Source: Corydoras sp. C115
Lineage: Eukaryota; Chordata; Actinopteri; Siluriformes; Callichthyidae
Direction of reading: 5' to 3'
DNA: 64,000 bases
Assembly (NCBI GenBank): GCA_019802505.1
Contig: JAFMOC010000265.1
Coordinates: 476,001-540,000, forward strand
The notes beneath the pieces were generated by a model. It searched no databases and was not told the DNA's origin. It saw only the letters and a list, made by a program, of their open reading frames with translations. Each line of letters begins with the position of its first letter. The stretch's first letter is position 1. A program made the translations under genes and the position numbers. Of the stretch, positions 10,078 through 21,738 are shown one piece after another.

Positions 10078-11705
10078 TCAAAGGGGCACCGCCCCTAAGA
10101 TTCGTGTGTGCCCCTGGCGGAACTGGGACGGGACGAAAATTTTGCCCGACGGAGTCTCCCTGTCGTTGCCTTCCGGGTTTGCCCTGTTAGTGGCCAGAAT
10201 TTGTTCATCCAGTTGCCAGGTGATAGACTGCACGAACGCTCGGGTCGGTAGTATGGTCTTGACTGGTGGTGTGGCTCTCTCCTGATCCTCATATATCCTG
10301 GATAAGATGTCTGCCTTGGCGTTGTCTTTGCCAGGGCGATATGTCACCGTGAACTTAAAACGGTTTAAGAAGAGCGACCACCGAGCGACCTGTCGAGCGT
10401 TGAGCCGCCGAGCACACTTCAGGTATTTGAGGTTGCATTGGTCGGTGATCACCTGGACCGGGAAACTGGCTCCCATGAGCCAGTATCTCCACTCCTCAAA
10501 TGCCAGTTTAATGGCCAACAGTTTTCTATCCTCCACGTGGTAATTTTGTTCCGCGGGGGAGAGTTTATGGGAAAAGTAGGCGACGGGGTGCAACCTTGGA
10601 GGCATTCCTATGCGTTGTGACAAGATGCCTCCGACCCCTAAGGAGGATGCATCCACCTTGACGATAAAAGGAGAATCCGGGTCAGGGTGGGCGAGCACCG
10701 GAGCCGTGGTGAAGGCCTTCTTTAACTTCTCAAAGGCCTGTTGTGCTCTATCCAACCAGGAGAGTCTCTTGGGCTTTCCCTTCAATAATTGAACCAGTGG
10801 AAGTGCGATTTGGCTGAATGAGCGAATGAAGCGTCGAAAAAAATTTGCGAATCCCAGGAAACTCTGAAGCTCTTTCACTGACTGGGGCGTTTTCCAATCC
10901 AACACCGCCTGGACCTTAACCGGGTCCACCTGGATTCCCTGGTCATTAATAATGTAGCCCAAGAAAGCAATCTCCCGCTTGTTGAACTCACATTTTTCTG
11001 CTTTGACAAACAGTCCGTGTTCCAGCAGTCGTTTAAGAACGTTTCTTGTGTTGCGAACGTGGCTGGAGGGGTCTGGTGAGTAGATTAAGATGTCGTCCAG
11101 ATAAACTATGGCGCGTTTACCCAAGAACTCTCAGAGGACGTCGTTGACCAGATACTGGAAGACTGCAGGTGCGTTGGTCAGTCCGAAAGGCATCACCAGG
11201 TACTCGTAATGAACGGATGTGTTGCTAAACGCCGTCTTCCACTCGTCACCCTCCTTGATCCTGACCAGGTTGTAGGCATTACACAGGTCGAGTTTGGTAA
11301 ATAACTTGGCTGCGCGCAGTTGTTCCAGGGACGAGTGGGATAGGGTAAGTGTAACGTTTCGAGACCCGGTTGAGTTCCCTATAATCTATACATGGCTGTA
11401 GAGTGCCGTCCTTCTTGGGGACAAAGAAGAAACTTGAGCTGGCTGGGGACTTCGAAGGCCGGATGAACCCCTGTGCCAAGGCCTCATTGATGTACTCCTC
11501 CATAATGGTCGTTTCCTTCACCGATAGGGGGTATGGAGTGGAGCGGGGAATCTTGGCATCTTGAAGGAGCTCAATGGCGCAGTCGTATTCCCGATGCGGT
11601 GGCAGACGACAGGCATGACCCTTACTGAACACCTTGGCCAGCTCCGGGTACTCGTCGGGGACATTCTCCGGAAGGGTGATCGGAAGATGGTCGGTGGCGA
11701 CCACA
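10078..11705 (-). pseudogene. Ty3/gypsy pol remnant, minus strand (RT, RNase H, integrase lost)
   Basis: Reading leftward from 11705: the pre-RT and RT start (ITLPENVPDEYPELAKVFSK, CIDYRELN), a frameshift near 11330, an in-frame TGA at about 11130 just before the catalytic VYLDDILIY, then the rest of RT and RNase H (VKVDASSLGVGG, ITDQCNLKYL, KADILSR). The frame reaches the first residues of the integrase region (FVPSQFRQ) and then jumps to the LTR, so the whole integrase and chromodomain are deleted. The element is cut at 11705, where a second copy begins in the opposite direction. Residue identity to that copy is roughly 80 percent by eye. Confidence 0.85.
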
Positions 11706-14109
11706 AGAAGAAAGATGGTACATTGCGACCCTGCATTGATTACAGAGAACTTAATAAGATCTCCAAGAGGTACACCTGTCCTATCCCCTTAGTCCCGTCT
11801 GCCCTTGAACAACTTCGTAATGCAAGAATCTTCACCAAACTGGATCTCCGCAATGCATAAAACCTGGTGAGGATCAAGGAGGGAGATGAGTGGAAGACTG
11901 CCTTCAGCACCACAGCGGGACACTATGAGTACCTGGACTGACCAATGCGCCATCGGTATTCCAATGCCTCGTTAACGATGTGCTGCAGGAGTTCCTGGGG
12001 AGATGTGTCGTCATTTATCTGGACGATATCCTCATATACTCTCCTGACCCCAGCTCCCATGTCTCCAACACTAGGAAGGTCATCACCAAACTGCTCGAAA
12101 ATGGACTTTACATTAAAGCAGAGAAGTGTGAGTTCAACCAGAGGGAGATCGCCTTCCTGGGATATATTATAAACGCCCATGGCATCCAGATGGATCCCAC
12201 CAAAGTCAAGGCAGTGCTAGAGTGGACCACCCCTAGAACCCTAGAGGATGTCCAAAGTTTCCTGGGATTCGCAAATTGTTTCCGCCGTTTCATCCGGTCT
12301 TTTAGTCAAATTGCTCTTCCTCTCACCAGTCTATTAAAGGGTAAGCCCAAATGTCTGGTATGGTCCGAGAAGGCGGAGAAGACTTTTGAGAAGCTCAAGC
12401 GAGCGTTCACCACAGCCCCGGTGCTAGCTCACCCTAACCCAGAGTCTCCCTTCATCGTCGAAGAAGACGCATCATCCCTGGGGGTCGGAGGGGTCCTCTC
12501 CCAACGTCTAGGCAACCATCTTCGTCTTCACCCTATAGCCTACTTCTCTAGGAAGCTCACACCAGCCGAGCAGAATTATCACGTGGGAGATCGGGAGCTT
12601 CTCGCCATTAAACTGGCATTTGAAGAATGGCGCCACTGGTTAATGGGCGCAAACTTTCCTGTCCAGGTCATTACTGATCACCGGAATCTTGAGTCCCTGA
12701 AGTGCGCCCGTCGGCTCAACGCCCGTCAGGCCCGGTGGTCTCTGTTTTTTAACAGATTTGATTTTTCTGTCACTTATAGACCCGGTAAGGACAACGCCAA
12801 GGCTGACATCCTCTCCCGCAGGTACGAGGACCAAGAAAGGGCGGAAGCCCCTGTGAAGTCTATTCTTCCACCTCACGTGGTCATCCAAGCCGTCTCCTGG
12901 GACCTAGACAAGGAGATCCAGGAGGTTAATGACTCAGAGCCTCTCTCCCTGAAGGCCAAGACTCCTCCAAATATGGTGTTCGTGCCTCCTCAGTTCCGAC
13001 AAGAATTAATTTCCTGGGCTCACACCGACCCTAGCTCAGGTCACCCGGGCGCCGAACGCACCTTCAGCAAACTCAGCCGTAAATACTGGTGGCCCTCCAT
13101 GCGGGCCGAAATCTCCAAGGGCATTGCCTCTTGTGCTACATGCGCAGCGTCCAAGGTTCCCCGCATCTACCAGCAGGTAAATTTAAGCCCCTACCGGTCC
13201 CACACCACCCATGGAGTCACATAGCGGTAGACTTCGTCACCGATCTCCCTATGCCCGAGGGCCACACTACCATCCTTACTGTCGTGGATCGTTTCTCTAA
13301 AGGGGTCAAGTTCATTGCGCTGCCAGCTCTACCCTCCGCTTTCCAGACCACAGAGGCACTATTTCACGAGGTTTTCCGTCACTATGGCCTCCCAGAAGAC
13401 ATCGTCTCTGATCGGGGCTCCCAGTTTACCTCGGCCGTCTGGGAGGCCTTCATAAAGAAGCTGGGCTCTTCTATTAGCCTGACGTCGGGATACCACCCAG
13501 AAAGCAATGGGCAGTGCGAACGGGCTAAACGAGAACGTCTGGGAGACTGTACACCAACGTATCACGGTGAGCAATGCCCGGACTAAACGCTTCGCGGACA
13601 GGAGAAGGAGTGAGGGTTCCAACTACCAAGTAGGGGACCAAGTATGGCTCTCCACTAGAGACCTGCGCATCCCTGGATGCAAGAAATTAAATACCAGGTA
13701 CATCGGGCCTTACACCATCACAAAGAGGGTGAACGACGTCACTTTTTCTCTCCAGCTACCTGCCCGTCTCAGAATATCTCCTTCGTTCCACGTCTCCCTC
13801 CTTAAGCCATACACCCCGGGCCCTCTCGACTCTCAGCCCCATCAACAACTTCCCCAGGAACTCATCCCGGAAGATCCCATCTACACCATCAACAAAATCA
13901 TGGACTCTCGTAGAACGGAAGGGGGTCTTGAGTACCTGATTGACTGGGAGGGTTACGGCCCAGAGGAAAGAAGTTGGACAGAACGTTCTGATATCCTTGA
14001 TAAAGCCTTATTAGCACAATTCCACCTCACACACCCGCATTGCCCTGCTCCCAGGCCCAGAGGTAGACCTGCCCGTCCTGTGCCCCATAGGCTGAGGGTT
14101 CGCCCCTGA
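11706..14109 (+). pseudogene. Ty3/gypsy chromovirus pol remnant, plus strand (RT to chromodomain)
   Basis: Begins mid-RT at KKDGTLRPCIDYRELN. A stop (CGCAATGCATAA near 11860) and a break near 11940 precede a long frame (11980-13224) with IYLDDILIYSPD, RNase H (IVEEDASSLGVGG, ITDHRNLESL, KADILSRRYED) and the integrase zinc domain (HPGAERTFSK, CATCAASK). A frameshift near 13200 leads to the integrase core, with Asp in AVDFVTDLP, Asp in VSDRGSQF and Glu in GQCERAK. Just after that Glu about 100 residues are missing. The next frame (to 14109) carries the GPY-type region (RYIGPYTI, ISPSFHVSLLKPY) and a chromodomain (YLIDWEGYGPEERSW). RNase H keeps Glu where Lys is usual (IVEEDAS). It is inactive. 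Confidence 0.88.
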
Positions 14110-14703
14110 TCCCAACCCGTTTCAGAGGCTCGTCCCCTACCCTTTTTATAAGGCTCTCATTTCTCACTGCGCGTCCAGGAGCGTTGTTTTTTTGGTTTCA
14201 TTCCTGTGCACACTAACCTTTCTATCTTTGGTACTAACACCCCCCCTATCGGTGGACTAACCTTCTCTCTGTCTCCCTGTACTAACACTCTCTCTCTCTA
14301 TTTTCACTACCCCTCTGTTAATACCATCTTCTCTATCTCTGTGTTTTCTTGCTATCCCTGTTTTTTAGTTAGCGTTTGTTTTTCTTTTGTGTCTCCTTTA
14401 GACACTCCTCACCAGTTTAGTTTCCTCTCTGTTCTCATGCATAGCCAGTGTAGGGTTCTCTTTCTACAGTGTATTTTATTCTATCTGAACCTCTGTTTTG
14501 TTTGTTTGTTAGTTTGCTCGGTGTTGTCCTCTGCTCTCTCTGTCCCATCCAGGTCTCCATCTCATCCCTGGAGTCCAGTCTCGGCATCCCATTGCTCCTC
14601 CTGCACATTGCCTCCATCACATCCACTCGATCATTTTACATTCAATAAAAGATACTGTTCTGCATCTACGTCTCCTCTCGCATCCTTTACCCAGCGTTTG
14701 ACA
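14110..14703 (+). repeat. Ty3/gypsy LTR (3-prime LTR of the plus-strand copy)
   Basis: Follows the chromodomain stop. It contains a TTTTTATAAGG TATA-like box (about 14142), CAATAAAAG (about 14643) and an end at CGTTTGACA. No TGTCAC start is visible, so part of U3 has probably been lost. The reading frame at 14206-14712 is LTR, not a gene. Confidence 0.7.
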
Positions 14704-14741
14704 CATAAATAAATATAAATAAAAAAAAAAGAACATAATTA

Positions 14742-14857
14742 GTGGCTGCATGGTGGCTTAGTGGTTAGCATGCTTGCCTCTCTCAGTTCTCTGGTTTTCA
14801 CTCACAGTCCAAAAACATGAATCCAAGGTAAATTGAATACTCTAAATTGTCCCATAT

Positions 14858-14903
<46 letters not shown>

Positions 14904-15069
14904 AGTGTGTGTAGGTGTGTGTGTGTGTATGTGTAAGTGAGTGTGTCCAGTGATAGATTGGCGCACTGTCCTGGGTGTATCTGCCCAGAAACGTTCTCCT
15001 GGATGGGCATGGGAAACTCCTCCGTGACCCTAGAAGATCAGTAAGCGGAAGATAATGAATGAATAAATG
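14742..15069 (+). mobile_element. SINE with internal (GT)n expansion
   Basis: The box-A-like GGTGGCTTAGTGGTTAGC is present, but the box-B region is deleted (TCTCAGTTC joins TCTGG). The GTGTGTGT stretch at 14862-14920 is expanded. Ends GATAATGAATGAATAAATGA. Confidence 0.85.
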
Positions 15070-15309
15070 AAAAACAGAATTATTGAAAATTATAACAATT
15101 TTTTATATTTTTATTTCTAACATTTTAATGAAGGTCTACTGTACACTGTGTTTGGTAGTGTCTGAAAAAATTATTGTGTTCTGTTGTGTTCTGCATAAAG
15201 GTGTTTATATTAGTTGCCTCAATATTTTGTATTTACAGATTTACAAAAATCCAGCTAGGTGGATGTGGTGGGTCATTTTTTCTGTAATTTGGACCATTTA
15301 GTATGTGCA

Positions 15310-15640
15310 TGTATGGCTTAGTGGTTAGCACGTTCACCTCTCAGCACTAGGGATTCCCGGTTTGAATCCCAATCATGGAGTTTCCTTGTTCTCCCTGTGT
15401 CCGCGTGGGTTTCATCTGGTTTCTTCCCACAGTCCAAAAACATGGATCAAGTCAATTTAATTCTCCAAAATTGCCCCATATAGAGTGCGTCTGTGTGAGT
15501 GAGTGTGTTCCCAGTGATGGATTGGTACCATGTCCAGGGTCTATCTGCTCAGCGCCCGAAATGTTCTCCCCTGGATGGGCATGGGGAACTCCACTGCGAC
15601 CCTACTAGAGGCTAAAGCAGAAGATAATGGATGGATGGAT
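15310..15640 (+). mobile_element. SINE with perfect target duplication
   Basis: Flanked by the direct repeat TAGTATGTGCA at 15299-15309 and 15640-15650. It has head, body and a GATAATGGATGGATGGAT tail. Box B reads GTTTGAATC. Confidence 0.9.
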
Positions 15641-15722
15641 AGTATGTGCACGCAACCACAAACAATTCATGACAACATACTCAAACATGATTCATACCCA
15701 GATTGCCAGATAGTGTTATATG

Positions 15723-16254
15723 CAGTGGGTACAGAAAGTATTCAGACACCTTTAAATTTTTAACTCTTTGTTTCATTGCAGCCATTTTCTAAAATCAGAC
15801 AATTTTTATATGAATGTACACTCAGCACCCCATCTTGACAGGAAAAAACAGAAATGAAGAAATTTTTTGCAAATGTATTAAAAAGAAAAACTGAATGATC
15901 ACATGGTCATAAGTTTTTAGACTCTTTGCTCAGTATTAAATAGAAGCACCCTTTTGAGTTAGTAAAGCCATGAGTCTCCTTGGGAATGATGTAATACGTT
16001 TTTTACATCTGGATTTGGGGATACTCCGTCCATCTTCTCAAGTTCTGTCAGGTTGCATGGTGAACGTTGGTGGACTGCCATTTACAGGTCTCTGCAGAAT
16101 TGGGTTTGGTCAGGACTCTGGCTGGATCAGTCAAGAGTGCTCACAGTGTTGTTTCAAAGCCACACCTTTGTTATTCCTTTGCTAAAATTTGTACATTTCT
16201 GTTTTTTTTTCTGTCAAAATGGGGTGCTGAGTGTACATTGATAAGAAATAAAAT

Positions 16255-16294
<40 letters not shown>

Positions 16295-16308
16295 AATGGC
16301 TGCAATAA
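15723..16308 (+). mobile_element. Tc1/mariner-like relic, non-coding
   Basis: The start CAGTGGGTACAGAAAGTATT and the next 500 bp match, from memory, the widely dispersed fish Tc1-like elements that begin GTGGGTACGGAAAGTATTC. The remains of the antisense transposase start region (GGTTGCATGGTGAACGTTGG) run to about 16170. Most of the gene is deleted, and a poly-T run (16258-16289) leads to a remnant of the right inverted repeat, CAAATGGCTGCAAT, complementary to 15776-15786. Confidence 0.75.
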
Positions 16309-16403
16309 AAAAAAAAAACATTTTACTTTAGCTAATTTATTTTGTTTAATAAGAGAACTGAAGAGAATAATAGGAGACATTTCATTTATTTATGTTGAGG
16401 AGT

Positions 16404-16880
16404 TGTCACGGTTTGTTTTGATCACGTGGTGTGGGTTGGTTCTGTGTTCACGCCCCCGTAATCACGCGCATCTGGGATTAATCACGTTTTGGTTATTTAT
16501 ACCCTGCACTCCCTACCTTCACCGCCAGTTTGTCTTGTGCCACGCCTTTTGCCAAGCCTAGACACTACAAGCCCCGTCATTGAGATCACTGTATTCCTGT
16601 TGCCTCGTCCGTTGTGCTGTCCTGTGCTTTGTGTGTGTGTGCAGTTCGCCTCCCGCCGTCTACACTTCGTCAAGTCTACTCCACTACAGTCTCCCTGGTC
16701 GTTTGCACTCCGCCCCGCTGACGTCATCACCACCCGCCTTGTGTTTGCCTCGTCCTGCGTTGTGTGTACTCTGTACCATGTTGCCTGTCTTGGAAAATAA
16801 ACCCGTTGCTGACTATACCTCCGTTCAAGCTCGTCACTCCGAGTAGCGGATCCGCCTCGTTTGGTCTACTGACCGTAACA
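16404..16880 (+). repeat. 5-prime LTR of the gypsy chromovirus
   Basis: 477 bp, TGTCACGG to CCGTAACA. A TATA-like TTATTTATACC lies near 16495 and AAAATAAACCCG (poly-A signal) at about 16794. The segment TTACAAACTGGCC directly after it is the place for a primer-binding site, but no tRNA match is claimed. Confidence 0.9.
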
Positions 16881-16895
16881 TTACAAACTGGCCGT

Positions 16896-17872
16896 ATGGA
16901 TTCCTTGGAGCGACGCGCTACCGGAGTGGAGCCGACACAACCACCACCAGCCGGACAACAGCCCGACCCACGGCTCTAGATGCTTTACAGTCGCCAGGAG
17001 GGATTGGCAGATCTGGTGAGCCAGTTATCGCTACAGCTGCAGACTGCGCTTGCCTCGCTGCCTGCAGCTTCAGCATCTGTGACCTCACCGCCGAGCCAGG
17101 TACCTAACCCACCGCCCGCGGTTGCCACACGTTCCGACGGTACTGCCGTTCTCCCGGAACCCTATGAAGGGGATCTTCAATGTTGTCGAGGATTCCTTTT
17201 CCAATGCCAGCTGTACTTTAGCATCCGCCCCACGTGCTTCCCCACGGACGCCCACAAAATAGCGTTCGTCATCGGGTTGCTACGGGCGCGCGCGCTCAGC
17301 TGGGCTGAGGCGGCACAGGGATTAGCTTCTCCGCTGGGCTCATCTTACGCTTCGTTCCTGGAGAGGTTTCGCTCTGTGTTTGACCGCCCTGACTACTCTG
17401 AGGATATAGAGACTCGCCTGCTCACAGTACGACAGGGGGCTCGTTCTGCGGCGGAGTTCGCAGTGGAGTTTCAGACCTTCGCCTCGCCGGCGTGTTCTGC
17501 CACGCACTCAATGAGCTGATGCGGTACGAACTCGCGACCCGCGACCGACCTGAGACGCTCCAAGAACTGGTAAATACGCGTCATATGGACGGCATATGCG
17601 TCGATGGACGTATGAGTCTGCGTCGCCGAGAACGCCAAGCCCTGGACCAGGTCCGTACCACCGCTCCGCCTCGTACATCGCCAGCATCTCCGAGGGGCAC
17701 CCCCCAGCCCGAGCAGTTCGAAGGGGCCGAACCGATGCAGCTGGGACGCACCACGCTGGCCCCTGAAGTCCGTAGCCTCCGTAAGGACCAGGGGCTTTGC
17801 TTCTACTGTGGTGGAGGGAACCACCAGATACGAGATTGCCCGGTACACCCAAAAGACCTGACTCGGCAGTAG
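16896..17872 (+). pseudogene. gag of the gypsy chromovirus (broken)
   Basis: The ATG at 16896 opens MDSLERRATGVEP. An in-frame TAG at 16977 breaks the frame after 27 codons. It continues in the same frame to about 17490 with a capsid-like stretch (PEPYEGDLQCCRGFLFQCQL, FASPACSATHS), then shifts to a second frame ending at the TAG at 17870. That frame ends with a CCHC zinc knuckle, CFYCGGGNHQIRDC, which binds nucleic acid in this family. The start is chosen because it lies 15 bp after the LTR, and the nested relative has an equivalent start (MDPSDRLVYGAEP). Confidence 0.85.
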
Positions 17873-20041
17873 GACTTGGGGTTCTGTCGAGTCCCACACT
17901 AAAACCCCAAGCACAGCGACTCAGCCTACCCGCGGTGCTCACCATCCAGGAGAAACAGGTGACCGTAAACGTTCTATTAGATTCTGGGGCAGAGGAGAAT
18001 CTGATAGACGTGGGGTTTGCTAACCGTAATGGTCTAATTGTTTCTCCCCTAGCGAATCCCCTCCACACCTTGGCGCTGGATGGAAGACGGCTGTCACCCA
18101 TCACTCACCGTACCTCACCCACGCGGCTGACGCTAGAAGACAATCACCAGGAGAGGATTTGCTTCTCGGTATTCCAGTCTCCCGAGGCCCCCGTCATCCT
18201 AGGATACCCCTGGCTCCGGAAGCACAACCCCCACATAGACTGTGACAGCGCCCGCATCCTGACCTGGGGAACGGAGTGTCACTCTTCCTGCCTGCTCGCC
18301 GCCGCCCCTCCCAGCAACCCTCCGTCCCAGAACTACCCCGACCCTGTGGACCTCTCCTCGGTGCCCAAGGAGTACCATGACCTTGGGGAGGTCTTCAGCA
18401 AGGACAAGGCCTGCCAGCTTCCGCCTCACAGGACGTATGACTGCGCCATCGACCTCCTGCCCGGGGCCCCCCTTCCTTCTAACCGGATCTACCCACTGTC
18501 ACATCCGGAGACAGAGGCTATGGAAAGGTACGTGTCGGAGTGTCTCACCACCGGACTCATTCAGCCCTCGACCTCCCCCGTAGGGGCCGGGTTCTTCTTT
18601 GAGTCTAAGAAGGACGGCTCCCTACGTCCCTGCATAGACTATAGGGGACTGAATTCCATCACGGTCCCCTACAAATACCTTCTGCCATTAACATCCACCG
18701 TATTTGAGTCTTTGCAGGGAGCAACCATCTTCACCAAGCTGGACTTGCGGAACGCCTGCCACCTGGTCCGTATAAGGGAGGGGGACGAATGGAAGATGGC
18801 ATTCAACACCCCCAGCGGCCACTACGAATACCGCGTGGTCCCCTTCGGCCTCAAGAACGCCCCGGCCGTGTTCCAGTCCTTGGTGACGATGTGTTGCGGG
18901 ACTTCCTGGATAGATTTGTATTCGTTTACTTGGATGACATCCTCATTTTCTCCAAGACACCCAGCGAGCACACCCAACACGTACGTCTGGTACTATATTG
19001 TCTCCTGCAGAACCGCCTCTTTGCCAAAGCAGAAAAGTGCTGCTTCCATCAGAGGTCAGTCTCCTTCCTGTGGTTCATACTGTCCCCTGGGGCGGTGCGA
19101 CCTGATCCGGAGAAGGTCAGAGCCATTGTCGACTGGCCGGCCCCCACAACCAGAACCGAACTTCAGAGATTCATGGGGTTTGCCAATTTTTACCGGTGCT
19201 TCATCAAGGACTATAGCAGCATCACCGCACCTCTCACCGCCCTCACCTCCATGAAGGAGAGGTTTTGCTGGACCCAGGAGGCTCAGGACGCCATGGAGGT
19301 TCTCAAGACCCGCTTCACTTCTGCTCACATCCTGGTTCAGCCCGATCTCACCAAACAGTTCATCGTGGAGGTCGACGCATTAGGCGCTGGAGTGGGAGCC
19401 GTCCTCTCGCAAAAATCGGAAGAAGGCCGTCTTCACCCATGTGCTTTCTTTTCCAGGAAGCTGTCGGCAGCGGAGAGAAACTACGACGTCGGGAACCACG
19501 AGCTGTTGGCGGTCAAGCTCGCGTTGGAGGAGTAGCGCCACTGGCTGGAGGGGGCAGCACAGCCATTTGTGGTTTGGACCGACCATAAGAACTTGGCCTA
19601 CATCCAGTCGGCCAAACGACTGAACTCCCGTCAGGCTCGGTGGGCCCTGTTCTTTGGTCGGTTCAATTTCACGCTGTCTTATCGTCCCGGAACATGGAAC
19701 GCGAAGCCCGACACCCTGTCACGCCTCTTCTTAGATGAGGAAGAGAGGCCCAGTACTGACACGATTCCTGGGAGGTACGTCGAATCGTGGAACGCGAGCT
19801 GGCTAAGGATCCGGATCCTGGGCTGGGACCACCCAATCGGACCTTCGTGCCCGCCGCCGCCCGCTCCGCAGTGCTCAAGTGGGGGCATGAGTCCCGCTGG
19901 GCATGTCACCCTGGGGAAGCGCGCACCGAGGATCTCATCAGGCGCCAGTTCTGGTGGCCCTCCTTGGCAGCTAATGTCAGGCAGTTTGTCGCCGCAAGCA
20001 CCACCTGCGCCCGCAACAAATTGTCGCATCAGCCCCCCGTT
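17797..20041 (+). pseudogene. pol of the gypsy chromovirus, part 1: protease, RT, RNase H, integrase zinc domain
   Basis: Overlaps the end of gag in the -1 frame, a usual gag/pol arrangement. Domains in order: aspartic protease (VNVLLDSGAEENLID), RT (CIDYRGLN, LDLRNACHLV, VPFGLKNAP), a one-base loss near 18888, then catalytic VYLDDILIFS, RNase H (VEVDALGAGVGA, WTDHKNLAY, PDTLSRL) with a TAG at 19533 where Trp is expected (EE-stop-RHWLEG). A frame change near 19785 leads to the integrase zinc domain (WGHESRWACHPG, FWWPSLAANV). In that domain the expected CxxC reads STTC, so one zinc ligand is lost. The frame stops where the nested element enters. Confidence 0.88.
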
Positions 20042-21134
20042 TGTTATGGTCGGTCATGGAGGGGTGGTGCTTCCTGGGGTAGCCCCGCCCCTCATTTAGT
20101 CTGTTTGCAATTATGTATGCCTTGTCTTGTTGTCCACGAATATGTATACCTCGTCAGTGTCATCTGTTTGTATTCTTAGTTATGCTTAGTTATGTTCGCG
20201 TGTTGTGTTTAGTGTCATGTATGCGTTGTCTGTCACCTGGTGTGTGTGTGTGTGTGTGTTCTCAGTCATGTTATGTTATGGTCCCGTTTTGCGTATTGTC
20301 AGGATTTATGTTCCCGAGTTGCGTTTTGAGTATTGTCATGCTGTGTTGTGTTTAGAGTATTGTTATTGTCACGTGTTGTGTTTAGCCTTTGTCATGCTGT
20401 GTTATGGTCCCATGTTATGTTTAGTGTATTGTTATGCTTTGTTATGGTCACGTGTTGTGTTTAGTTCTGTCATGCTTTGTTATGGTCACGTGCTGTCATG
20501 TCATGCTTTGTTATTGTCACATGGTCACGGTTTGTTTTGGTCACATGGTGTGGGTTGGTCTGTGTTCACGCCCCTGTAATTATGCTCACCTGGGTTCCTG
20601 ATCACTGTTCCCTATTTAAGCAGCTCACGCCCGTCACTCCTGGCTAGATGGTCTGGATTTGTGCACCTACCCTTGTCACGCCTCGTCCACTCTGGCCCAC
20701 ACCCCTAGTCTCGCCTTGTTCCTAGTCTCACCCTGTTCCTAGTCTCGCCTTGTTCTTAGTCTCGCCCTGATCCTAGCCTCGCCTAGTTCTTAGTCTCGCC
20801 CTGTTCCTAGTCTCGCCCTGTTCTCTGTCCTGTTGTTCCTGTGTTTGTGCCTCTGTTTACAGTTCTACGTCCCGCCTTTGTTCACCTGGTATTTAGCCAC
20901 ACTCCACCCTGCTCGACGCTGCGGATTGGAACACGGCCCCGCTGACGTAGGACACCGTGACGTCAGGCCCCAGCTCCGCAGCCGCTTGTGTATCCACTGT
21001 GTTCTCCGTGTCTATGTTACGTTTACCTGTGTGTGGCTAAATAAACTCTGTTAACACCTAATCAACGCCCCGACCTTGTCGTTCCGAGTAGCGGATCCAC
21101 CTACTCCTCACGGTTTCCTGGGTAAACCGTAACA
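20042..21134 (+). repeat. 5-prime LTR of the nested non-autonomous element
   Basis: 1093 bp. The last 600 bp (from about 20522, GGTCACGGTTTGTTTTGGTC) resemble a whole LTR of the host element. The first 480 bp are an extra part rich in TTATGGTCACGTGTTGTG-type repeats and a (GT)n run. A block of about 17-bp repeats (CTCGCCCTGTTCCTAGT) lies at 20705-20825. Confidence 0.88.
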
Positions 21135-21150
21135 TTACCATCTAGCCCAA

Positions 21151-21738
21151 ATGGATCCCTCGGATCGACTCGTCTATGGGGCGGAGCCGGCGTCTTCTCC
21201 TTTCACCGGACGGCAGGCCGACCGGAGCTACGAGCGTCTCTTCCACCTCCAGGAGGATTTGGCGGCCACGATTGGGAAGCTCTCCTCCCAACTTTGGACC
21301 TTGTGCGCTGCTCTGCCCGCATCACCTACGCCCACAGACTCCGCTTACCAGGTACCGGATCTGTCTTCTGTATGGGCTATGCAGTGCAACGGGGTGCCTG
21401 GGGAGCGTCACGTGGGTTTTGTGGAGCGGCGCATGTCCTGTGTGGATTGGTCCTCTGTTCCAGCGGAGCGGCCGGAGGCTCCGGTGGAGCGGCCCGAGGT
21501 CCCAGTGCAATGGCCCGAGGTTCCGGCGGAGCGGCCCGAGGCTCCGGTGCAGCGGCCCGAGGTCCTAGTGCAATGGCCTGAGGTTCCAGTGGATCGGCAC
21601 GAGGTTCCAGTGAACTTGTTGCCCCCTGCTCCATGTCAGTTGCCCCTTGCTCCATGCCAGTTGCCCCTTGCTCCATGTCAGTTGCCCCTTGCTCCATGCC
21701 AGTTGCCCCTTGCTACATGCCAGTTGCCCCTGCTCTGA
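21151..21738 (+). CDS. Gag-start/tandem-repeat protein of the nested element
   Basis: 195-residue frame opening MDPSDRLVYGAEPASSPF, 16 bp after the LTR and similar in position and composition to the host gag start. Residues about 1-80 include a probable helical stretch (LFHLQEDLAATIGKLSSQL). From about residue 103 it is a seven-residue repeat of the type ERPEVPV/QWPEVPA, encoded by 21-bp units (21457-21603). A second repeat, QLPLAPC, follows from 21-bp units (about 21620-21730). Units of 20 instead of 21 bp then shift the frame, and the overlapping frame 21647-22174 runs to the pol-like end RLFRVPGGTR. No enzyme domain is seen. Whether it is translated is unknown. Confidence 0.6.
   Translation: MDPSDRLVYGAEPASSPFTGRQADRSYERLFHLQEDLAATIGKLSSQLWTLCAALPASPTPTDSAYQVPDLSSVWAMQCNGVPGERHVGFVERRMSCVDWSSVPAERPEAPVERPEVPVQWPEVPAERPEAPVQRPEVLVQWPEVPVDRHEVPVNLLPPAPCQLPLAPCQLPLAPCQLPLAPCQLPLATCQLPLL

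Noticed and set aside
9246..14703. Single element inverted by autointegration
   Set aside because: The two halves differ by roughly 20 percent at the residue level and have different LTRs, so they are different copies.
14206..14712. 168-codon plus-strand frame
   Set aside because: LTR read-through at the end of the plus-strand gypsy copy, serine- and cysteine-rich by composition only.
20113..20579. Cysteine/valine/leucine-rich frames
   Set aside because: They reflect TTATGGTCACGTG-type repeats in the LTR and recur identically in the second LTR (22272-22750).
21377..21697. Minus-strand frame of MEQGATD-type repeats
   Set aside because: Antisense shadow of the 21-bp coding repeats. The plus-strand frame starts just after the LTR and matches the gag start.
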